Of a stretch of 64,000 nt of DNA, positions 7,755-14,432 are shown piece by piece. Made by a program: the position numbers and the translations under genes. The stretch lies in the NCBI GenBank assembly GCA_964426135.1, contig CAYRPN010000008.1, positions 15,317-79,316 of the forward strand, read 5' to 3'. The DNA is from CAYRPN01 sp964426135 (GTDB lineage Bacteria; Planctomycetota; Phycisphaerae; Phycisphaerales; Phycisphaeraceae). The notes beneath the pieces were generated by a model, which saw nothing but the letters and a program-made list of their open reading frames with translations, was not told the DNA's origin and made no database searches. Every line of letters begins with the position of its first letter. Position 1 is the stretch's first letter.

Positions 7755-8843
7755 ATGACATTACGAACCCTTCGGCGCTGGATGTTCGCCCTGGTTGCAT
7801 GTGTCGCCGGTACCGCATGTGCCGCCGGTGCCGCATGTGCCGCTGATCCTGCTCCCGATGTGCCGGTGATCGCATTCCTCTCGCGCGACGAGGCCGGCAA
7901 GGCCATCGTGGAGGAGAAAATCGAGCCGTACTTCACGCTGCTCTCCGCGCTGGACATGAGCGCCAAGACCGGCAGCGCGATCGCCGCTGACAACCGCGAT
8001 GCACAGCTTGCCGAGGTGAAAACGCGCTACCGTGAGGCGATGCGCGACTTCACCGACGCGGAGAAAGAAGCGCTGACCGCCGCGCTGACGCGGTTGCAGC
8101 CGACGCTGAAGGAGCACTATCCGCTCTTCGCCCGCACGCCCTGGAGCCTGATCAAGAAGGCGAGTTCGCTTGAAGGCGGCGCCCACTTCACGCGCGAGGC
8201 GCACATCGTTCTTTCCGAGCAGTTTCCCGCCGCGGTTGCCAGCGCCAGGGAAAAACGCAAGCCCGACGAAGTCGCCCGCATGGCGCTGGGGCTGCTGCTG
8301 CACGAGCAGTGCCACGTGTTGCAGCGGCTGCACCCGAAGCTGTTTGCCGGGATGTACGCTCAGTTCTGGCGGATGGAGCGCTTCGAGAAAATCGCGGGCA
8401 CGACCTGGCTCGATGAACGCAACGCGGTGAATCCCGACGGCGTGGATGTGAACTGGATCGTGCCGGTGAAGATGAAGGAAGGCGACGCGGAGGTCGAGCG
8501 TCACGTCTGGCCGCGGATTCTGTACAAGACGACGCAGGGCGTTCCGCGCATGTTCGCGGACATGGAGATGGTGCTGGTGGACGTGGAGCGCGCGGGTGAA
8601 GGGTGGCGCGTCAAGTCGGGTGACGACGGCACGCCGTCGCGCCAGCCGCTGAACAAGGCCGCGTCGTTCGCGGCGCTTTTCCCGCACGGCAACGCGTACC
8701 ACCCCAACGAAGCCGCCGCCGCCGCGATTCCCGCGATCATCCTCGCCGACGCATTTCCGCAAGCCGCCCGGCCGGCGCCGTCGCAGGCGATGTTGGATTA
8801 CGAGGGCCGGCTGCGGAAGTGGATGCGCGAAAAGTTGAAATGA
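7755..8843 (+). CDS. putative exported metallopeptidase with HEXXH motif
   Basis: 362 residues, not assigned to a family I recognise. A Sec signal peptide (LRRWMFALVACVAGTACAAG) suggests export; its coding DNA contains an imperfect 18-bp tandem duplication giving the repeated ACAAG. Residues 183-187 read HEQCH inside a hydrophobic helix (ALGLLLHEQCHVLQRLH), the zincin zinc-binding signature; HPNE at 316-319 could give a third ligand. The rest is helical and charged. It follows the pseudopilin-like gene after 137 bp that hold the REP hairpin pair. The zinc-protease role is inferred from the motif alone. Confidence 0.7.
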   Translation: MTLRTLRRWMFALVACVAGTACAAGAACAADPAPDVPVIAFLSRDEAGKAIVEEKIEPYFTLLSALDMSAKTGSAIAADNRDAQLAEVKTRYREAMRDFTDAEKEALTAALTRLQPTLKEHYPLFARTPWSLIKKASSLEGGAHFTREAHIVLSEQFPAAVASAREKRKPDEVARMALGLLLHEQCHVLQRLHPKLFAGMYAQFWRMERFEKIAGTTWLDERNAVNPDGVDVNWIVPVKMKEGDAEVERHVWPRILYKTTQGVPRMFADMEMVLVDVERAGEGWRVKSGDDGTPSRQPLNKAASFAALFPHGNAYHPNEAAAAAIPAIILADAFPQAARPAPSQAMLDYEGRLRKWMREKLK

Positions 8844-8901
8844 ATGGTGCGATCACGCTTCGGTCAAAGCAGTGGGGACGATGCGAATGGCCTGCTCTCC
8901 T

Positions 8902-8990
8902 GTAGGGTGCGTCAAGGCTCGGCGCGGACGCACCACGTTGCGTCTACGTTGACTGTGGTGCGTCCGCGCCGAGCCTTGACGCACCCTACG
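8902..8990. repeat. long perfect inverted repeat (GTAGGGTGCGTCAAGG type)
   Basis: Two perfect arms of about 34 bp, starting GTAGGGTGCGTCAAGGCTCG, separated by 21 nt. A second copy with a longer, partly changed interior lies at 53890-54042. This is a miniature palindromic element in the gap between the protease gene and the convergent prenyltransferase gene. Confidence 0.85.
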
Positions 8991-9014
8991 CAATGCGCAG
9001 TACGCATTCCGCCA

Positions 9015-9046
9015 TCCGAAATCCGAAATCCAAAATCCAAAATCTC
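9015..9046. repeat. CCGAAATC/CCAAAATC microsatellite
   Basis: Short tandem units of ATCCGAAATC and ATCCAAAATC immediately after the stop codon of the prenyltransferase gene. The same motif is found in frame inside carB near 40514-40556. Confidence 0.6.
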
Positions 9047-9047
9047 T

Positions 9048-10079
9048 TCACGTGCCCAGGATTCTCCGGTGCCCCCACGCGGTCAGGGCGAAGCATCCGC
9101 CGGCGATCAGGGCGGCAACGGGATAGCCCAGCAGCGTGAGGAAATACGCATCAATCAGGCACATTCCCGACAGCCAGGTGAGAATCGCCGGCACCGTCTT
9201 CGGCGGCTTGGCGAACACGAACTTCACCGCTCGCGCCAGCCAAAGCGCCACGGCGAATGCCGCGATGGCGATCCACCATTCCATCTTCGCCGGTTTCAGG
9301 ACACCCACCATCGCCAACACGCCGACGGGCATCAGCACCGCGAGATATTTGCGGAGGTCGAGCGCGTTGGACACTTCGCTGCGCGAGACGATGGTGATGC
9401 AGACGGTGTAAGCGGTGATGACGGCGGCGGGAATGAGGATCTTCGGATGGTTCCACGACAGGTCGGTGCCGCAGACCGCGATGAGCAAGGCCGGCACGGT
9501 GTAGACCAGCCCGCGGCAAGCGCCCATCAGCAGCACCGCCAGCGGCGATTTCTTATGCGTCGCGTCGTAGGCCGCGATCGCGGCGACAAGGATCAGCCCC
9601 AGCCGCAATCCGAATCCACCATGCAATAGCCAGAGCACGGCCAGGCCGAAAACAAAGAGAAAACACGCAGCCGCCAGCGCGGTGCGTGGATGGATGCGCC
9701 CCGACGGCAGCGGCCGGCGCGGGCGCTCCACGCGGTCCACCGCCAGGTCCATCCAGTCATTGAGAATCATGCCGCCGATGTAGAAGCAGGACATGGCGAA
9801 GGCGATGATCGCCGCCCACGCAGCCAGCACATCGATCGGCGTTTCGCTGACATCGGTCGGGCGTCCCCATTCATTCCATCGGTCGATCTTCGCGGCAATC
9901 CCGCAAGCCGCACCCACCATCACATTCGTCCAGACCGTCGGCAGGTTGCTGATGCGCGCCAGTTCCAGCCAGTCGCGCAGCGTCGCGCGATGAGGCTGCT
10001 CGGCGCTTTGTGGCGCGATCACCGGCACCGCCGTGGATGGCGCGGCGGACGCGGGCGGGCTGGCTGGATCGTCGGACAT
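9048..10079 (-). CDS. eboC: UbiA-family prenyltransferase, EboC-like
   Basis: Integral membrane prenyltransferase of 343 residues. The first aspartate-rich motif is N107-D-W-M-D111-L-A-V-D115 in GMILNDWMDLAVDRVERP, and the second region reads AAYDATHKKSPL. About eight hydrophobic helices follow the family layout, and the N-terminus has the LARISNLPTVWTNVMVG signature. It lies 65 bp downstream of an EboE-like gene; a UbiA-like protein with an EboE TIM-barrel is the arrangement of the ebo metabolite-traffic cluster known from cyanobacteria and algae endosymbionts. No eboA, B, D or F is visible here. UbiA activity is sure; the EboC assignment rests on the neighbour. Confidence 0.8.
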   Translation of the reverse strand: MSDDPASPPASAAPSTAVPVIAPQSAEQPHRATLRDWLELARISNLPTVWTNVMVGAACGIAAKIDRWNEWGRPTDVSETPIDVLAAWAAIIAFAMSCFYIGGMILNDWMDLAVDRVERPRRPLPSGRIHPRTALAAACFLFVFGLAVLWLLHGGFGLRLGLILVAAIAAYDATHKKSPLAVLLMGACRGLVYTVPALLIAVCGTDLSWNHPKILIPAAVITAYTVCITIVSRSEVSNALDLRKYLAVLMPVGVLAMVGVLKPAKMEWWIAIAAFAVALWLARAVKFVFAKPPKTVPAILTWLSGMCLIDAYFLTLLGYPVAALIAGGCFALTAWGHRRILGT

Positions 10080-10144
10080 CGCAGGAAGTGTACCGATTGG
10101 ACGGATGCACTTGCACGAATGGAAGGCTCCGCTAACCGTTCAAG

Positions 10145-11425
10145 TCACCCGCGCGACGCGCCCCGGCTCGCCGGCTTGCCGTCGCCAGTTCCGTGTCCTC
10201 TGTCCCCTATTCCCTTCCGCGAGCCTTCCGCCTTCATCAGCATCGGCGAACCCATCTGCTGTCGCACCCATTGCATCTCCCGCGCGATGCCTTCGGTGAG
10301 GTCGGCGGTTTTCAGTTCAGGCGGCAGCACGGACCAGGCATAAGTCTCCACTTCAAAATGCTTGCACTCGCTGTGCTTGCCGATCAGCTTGAGGCACTCG
10401 ATGGTCTCCGCCTGCGTCGATTGCAGCAGCCCGAACTCGCGCAGGAACAGCGGCACGTGAAAGTGCGTGCGCCATTCCACCTCCGGCGGAGGCGTGCCGT
10501 CGAACTCCGCCAAGGCCACGGGCAGGTCTTCCCACAGGTGTCCGCCGGCGATTTTCGAGACGGTCTGATGCAGGTAGCGATCTTCGCCGAAGGCGCGGAG
10601 CTGCTCCAGCGCCTCCATGCGTTCGTGAATGTCGAGCTTGTCGAACGGCGCCTTGACCGCGGAAGAAATCTGCACCTTGCCCACTTCGATGCCGGCGCTC
10701 TTGTAATTCTTCAGCGCGTGTTCCTGCGACTCAAACATGACCGCCGCGTGACACACATCGTGGCACACGCGCAGGTAGCGCTTGAGGCGGTACTCGGTGG
10801 TGAGCAGGGCGATCTCGTCCTTGAAAAAGTCCACAACATCCTGGCTGGTGTCGAGGTAGCAGCCGGGCTCCGGTTCGAGGTCGATGTGGATGAGCTTGCC
10901 GGTGGTGTCTTCGAGGTGGGCCAGGTGATCGATGAGCTTGACCAGGTGCTGGGCGGCGGCGAAGGATTTGTCCGGCGACTCCTGGATCGACTTGCGCCAG
11001 CCGATGGGCAGCGTGGAGATGCTGCCTTCCTTGTCGTCTTCATCGAGCAGTCGCGCGAGGATGTCGGCCAGGTGAATCGTGTACTGCAACCTCGCCTCGC
11101 TGGACCAATCGGGGAGGTAGACCTTGTGCTTGACGCGGGCTTCGTGGAAGTTGCCGTAGGGAAAACCGTTGATGGTGAAGGGGATCAGGCCGCGGGCGTG
11201 GAGCCACGCCTTGAGTTCATCGGTCTTGCCTTTGCTGATGATTTCCCAGGCGGCGTCGTGCGGAATCCACAGGCCCACGCCCATCATTTCATCGTGCTGG
11301 CAGACGAGCTTGCGGATCGGCACCGCGTAGGCTTCGAGGTTGGCGAGCATCTGGGCATAAGTGGCGCCGGCATGCACGTTGGTGCAGTAGCCGGTGATCG
11401 AATTGGGGCCGAAGAGATTGCGCAT
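10145..11425 (-). CDS. eboE: EboE-like metabolite traffic protein (xylose isomerase-like TIM barrel)
   Basis: 426 residues. The opening NSITGYCTNVHAGATYAQMLANLEAYAVP is the EboE signature (YCTN-VH-G followed by a leucine-rich helix), and the body is an AP endonuclease 2-like barrel with metal positions such as LIHIDLEPEPGCYLD, RVCHDVCHAAVMFE and SKIAGGHLWEDLPVALAEF. In ebo clusters it acts with a UbiA-like EboC, the next gene here, in moving or maturing a metabolite across the inner membrane; the biochemical step is not established. The ATG at 11425 was preferred; a GTG at 11476 would extend it by 17 residues. Confidence 0.8.
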   Translation of the reverse strand: MRNLFGPNSITGYCTNVHAGATYAQMLANLEAYAVPIRKLVCQHDEMMGVGLWIPHDAAWEIISKGKTDELKAWLHARGLIPFTINGFPYGNFHEARVKHKVYLPDWSSEARLQYTIHLADILARLLDEDDKEGSISTLPIGWRKSIQESPDKSFAAAQHLVKLIDHLAHLEDTTGKLIHIDLEPEPGCYLDTSQDVVDFFKDEIALLTTEYRLKRYLRVCHDVCHAAVMFESQEHALKNYKSAGIEVGKVQISSAVKAPFDKLDIHERMEALEQLRAFGEDRYLHQTVSKIAGGHLWEDLPVALAEFDGTPPPEVEWRTHFHVPLFLREFGLLQSTQAETIECLKLIGKHSECKHFEVETYAWSVLPPELKTADLTEGIAREMQWVRQQMGSPMLMKAEGSRKGIGDRGHGTGDGKPASRGASRG

Positions 11426-11650
11426 GTCGGGTGGGGGCGTTGGTGGAACGTGGACGATTGGTTGGGAGCGCTGCACGGCGGCGTCACCGCGGCGCCAGGC
11501 CGACGCAGGCAGTGTAGCACTTCATTTCTCGTCCCGACGTTGGGGGAAATGCCGATGCCGCCGCCGGTGCGGCGCGCTGCGAGCGTGGTTGCGGGGATCG
11601 GCGACCGTGCAGGCATCTCGCCATTGCATCGACGAGGCTGCGGCGCGGCC

Positions 11651-12052
11651 TCACTTCACCTCGATCGTCACCTTGAACGTCTCCACCGGCGGCTTGTCCT
11701 TTTCGAACGGCCGCTTGTAGTGCATGACGATCGTGGTCTTGCCCGCTTCCTTGGCGACGAAGCGCGCCTGGAACCTGCCGCCGCTGCCGACGATGCCGGG
11801 CTTGACCTTGTCGGCCACGTATTGCACATCGCCGTCCTGCGCGACTGCCTTGCCCTCGACGGACGCAACGGACCAGAGATAGCCGGTGGTCGGATTGCCC
11901 TTGAGCGCGATGATGGCGGCTTTGCCCTGGGCGAGTGCGATGGTCTTGCCATCGGACTCTTTCGAGATGATCAGGGCGTCATCATCCCTCTTCTCGGCTG
12001 CGAGGCAGACGGAGGCGAGGAGAAGGAACATCGACATGGATAGAGGGCGCAT
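11651..12052 (-). CDS. chagasin-like (I42 family) cysteine protease inhibitor
   Basis: 133 residues with a signal peptide (MRPLSMSMFLLLASVCLAA), so exported. Three conserved chagasin loops are visible: GNPTTGYLWSV (the NPTTGY loop), GSGGRFQARF (the G-x-GG loop), and YKRPFE (the RPW/F loop). In the family these loops enter the active site of papain-like proteases. It lies between the aspartic protease gene and eboE on the same strand, with 112 bp to the protease gene. It probably guards periplasmic or surface proteins against cysteine proteases. Confidence 0.9.
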   Translation of the reverse strand: MRPLSMSMFLLLASVCLAAEKRDDDALIISKESDGKTIALAQGKAAIIALKGNPTTGYLWSVASVEGKAVAQDGDVQYVADKVKPGIVGSGGRFQARFVAKEAGKTTIVMHYKRPFEKDKPPVETFKVTIEVK

Positions 12053-12164
12053 CAATGGACTTTCGGTGAAAGTGAAATCAGCGTGCAGTTCGCTGCTGGA
12101 GACCAGCACCCTCCGGATCAAGTGCGGACTTGGGAAAGAGTCACTTGCTGACGTCGGGACGATG

Positions 12165-12644
12165 TCACGCGCGTGACGACGCACCATTCGGATGTTTCGG
12201 GTTTGCCATCAGGGTCTGATTCGTGCAATCGACGAGCAGATCGAGTTTTTCGAGAACCGTCTGTCCGATCAAGACCTCGTTACCGAGGATGGCGGCCTCA
12301 TCCACGGTTTCACGATCACCGATGCGAAAGCGCAGTCCTCCGGTCAGGCCCACAGTCTCACTTCGGCCATCGGCAAAGACCGCGTCGGTGCTCGCCGAGA
12401 TCGTCAGGCCTAGCAACTCAACGAGATCACGAGGCAACGCTGAGCGAGTCGAGCCAGTGTCCACCAAGGCCATTGCTTCGATGGAGCGCACCTGCTGCGG
12501 GTTGATCTCTCCTCGAACCATTCGCGAATGATCCGCATCGTTCGTGAGTCTGACTTTGACGTAGACAGCGCCCATGGGATTTTTCGCGGGAACCTCAACA
12601 CGGAACTGGCTGGGGTAGCGATATTCAATGCGTCCGACGTTCAT
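12165..12644 (-). CDS. clan AA aspartic protease (retropepsin-like)
   Basis: 159 residues without a signal peptide. The catalytic motif ALVDTGSTRSALP (D-T-G) and the downstream EVLIGQTVLEKLDLLVDC strand-helix are those of single-lobe bacterial clan AA proteases, which dimerise like retroviral proteases. AGGTG stands 6 bp before the start. It lies 38 bp downstream of ychF on the same strand and 112 bp upstream of the chagasin-like inhibitor. Family members are common in Planctomycetota and cyanobacteria; substrates are unknown. Confidence 0.85.
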   Translation of the reverse strand: MNVGRIEYRYPSQFRVEVPAKNPMGAVYVKVRLTNDADHSRMVRGEINPQQVRSIEAMALVDTGSTRSALPRDLVELLGLTISASTDAVFADGRSETVGLTGGLRFRIGDRETVDEAAILGNEVLIGQTVLEKLDLLVDCTNQTLMANPKHPNGASSRA

Positions 12645-12682
12645 GAATCACCTGACGCTATTCTAGCCGCACGCAGCCTCAC

Positions 12683-13771
12683 TCAAACATTGAACAGGAA
12701 GTGACACACATCGCCATCCTGCATCACGTACGCCTTGCCCTCGACGCGCATTTTTCCCGCGGCCTTGATCGCCTGTTCTGATTTGTATTTATCGAGGTCA
12801 TCGACGCTGTAGATTTCCGCGCGGATGAAGCCGCGTTCGAAGTCGGTGTGAATCACGCCGGCAGCTTGGGGCGCGGTGAAGCCGACGTGGATCGTCCAGG
12901 CTCGAATCTCCTTGGGGCCGGCGGTGAAATAGCTTTCCAGGCCCAGCAGCTTGTAAGCCGCGCGACTCAGTGAGGCGAGCGCCGGCTCCTTCAGGCCCAC
13001 GCCTTCGAGCATTTCCTTGCGGTCGGCTTCGGGCAGCTCCGAGAGCTCCGCTTCCAGTCGAGCGCACACCGGCACCACAAGCATGCCCTCCGCCGCCGCG
13101 CGCTCGCGCACTTTCTGAACGAGCGGACTCTTGCCTTCGAAATCGTTGTCCGCCACGTTGGCGACGTACAGAATCGGCTTGATGGTGAGGAAGCCCATCG
13201 CCTTGAGTTGATTGGTCAGATCGTCGTTGAGTTTCAAGGCCCGCAGGGGCTTGCCCTGGTCGAGTTGCGTCTTCGCCTGGCTGAGCAGTTCCGCGCGGGC
13301 CTTGTTTTCCTTGTCGCCGGTGCGGGCGGCACGGTTGGCCTTGTCGAGCATGCCTTCGATCTGCTGCATGTCGGCCAGCATCAATTCCATCTCGATCACA
13401 TCCATGTCGCGAATCGGATCGACGCTGCCGTCCACGTGCATGATGTCGCTGTCTTCGAAGCAGCGGACGACTTCGATGATGGCATCGACGCCGCGGATGT
13501 GGCTGAGGAACTTGTTGCCCAGGCCCTCGCCCTTGCTCGCGCCCTTCACGATGCCGGCGATATCCACGAGTCGCCACGCGGCGGGGATGATCTTCTCCGT
13601 GGGCATGTGCTTGTGGATGCGCTCGAGGCGATCGTCAGGCACCGCGACGACGCCGACGTTGGGCTCGATGGTGGCGAAGGGATAGTTCGCCGCCAGTGCG
13701 CCGGCGGCGGTCATCGCGTTGAACAGCGTGGATTTGCCGACGTTGGGGAGACCGACGATGCCTGCTTCCAT
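12683..13771 (-). CDS. ychF: redox-regulated ATPase YchF (Obg-like ATPase)
   Basis: 362 residues, the normal length. P-loop GLPNVGKSTLFNAMT near residue 6, the switch segment with LVDIAGIVKGASKGEGLGNKFL, then NVADNDF as the altered G4 motif that gives ATP over GTP preference, and the C-terminal TGS-like domain (IRAWTIHVGFTAPQAAGVIHTDFERGFIRAE). YchF binds ribosomes and is linked to translation quality control and stress. The ATG at 13771 fits the family; the open frame upstream has no similarity. Confidence 0.97.
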   Translation of the reverse strand: MEAGIVGLPNVGKSTLFNAMTAAGALAANYPFATIEPNVGVVAVPDDRLERIHKHMPTEKIIPAAWRLVDIAGIVKGASKGEGLGNKFLSHIRGVDAIIEVVRCFEDSDIMHVDGSVDPIRDMDVIEMELMLADMQQIEGMLDKANRAARTGDKENKARAELLSQAKTQLDQGKPLRALKLNDDLTNQLKAMGFLTIKPILYVANVADNDFEGKSPLVQKVRERAAAEGMLVVPVCARLEAELSELPEADRKEMLEGVGLKEPALASLSRAAYKLLGLESYFTAGPKEIRAWTIHVGFTAPQAAGVIHTDFERGFIRAEIYSVDDLDKYKSEQAIKAAGKMRVEGKAYVMQDGDVCHFLFNV

Positions 13772-13857
13772 GGTTGCGTCCTCGTAAAAGAGGCGGGATT
13801 GTGGCAGATTTGGGGGGGCGTGCAAATGAATGGCCGCGCGGTGTGAGGGAAGGAATT

Positions 13858-14236
13858 TCACCACGGATCGCACGGATGACACGGATGGAGCGGAAGCGGG
13901 CCGGAATCAATTCATTTTCATTTGGAAAGCAGTCCGCCATGTGACTTCTGTTACGCACCGACAGGATGAAAACGTAAGTCATCAGGAGCCAATGAGGTTC
14001 ACGGTTTAGCGACGCGGCTTGCCGCGCCTATTTTCAGAGCAGGCAAGCAGGAGAACAGGCAAGCAGGAAAGCAGGAAAGGAGGAAATGAGGAAAGGAAGC
14101 AAGCGAGATTCAGCCAAGGAAACTTCTCCGGTTTCTTTTCCTGCTTTCCTCCTTTCGTCATTTCCTAAGAATTCCGGTCCAGTTGTGACGAGGGAAGCAC
14201 CCGTTTTCGGGCTTGATTTCATCGGTGTCATCCGCG
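13858..14236. repeat. inverted CACGGATGACACGGAT repeats flanking a purine-rich hairpin
   Basis: The 661-bp gene-free stretch between ychF and gyrA (divergent) holds no gene I can support. ACGGATCGCACGGATGACAC at about 13863 faces an inverted relative at about 14213-14236. Inside are a TTTAGC-foot hairpin (14002-14028) and a purine-rich arm built of AGGAAAGCAGGAAAGG units (14040-14100), which pairs with a pyrimidine-rich arm at about 14140-14170. The purine/pyrimidine hairpin recurs at 20952-21067. Confidence 0.6.
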
Positions 14237-14432
14237 TGATCCGCGCTTGCCCGGCATCCCATTTTTGCCGCGCCAAAGATTGTCAAAATCGCCTTGTTTT
14301 CAAGGCTGATTTTGCGTCCCGCCGGTTCGCGTTGCGGGATCAGAAAGACTAGAATGCGGGTCTGTCGCCGGCCCCGGCCCTGGCTTCGATTTGGCCCTGT
14401 TTTCCGGGCGCGGCGCGAACCTGAAAACCACC

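Noticed and set aside
10193..12043. 616-codon plus-strand frame opposite eboE and the chagasin-like gene
   Set aside because: Spans two well-supported opposite-strand genes and has no recognisable domain.
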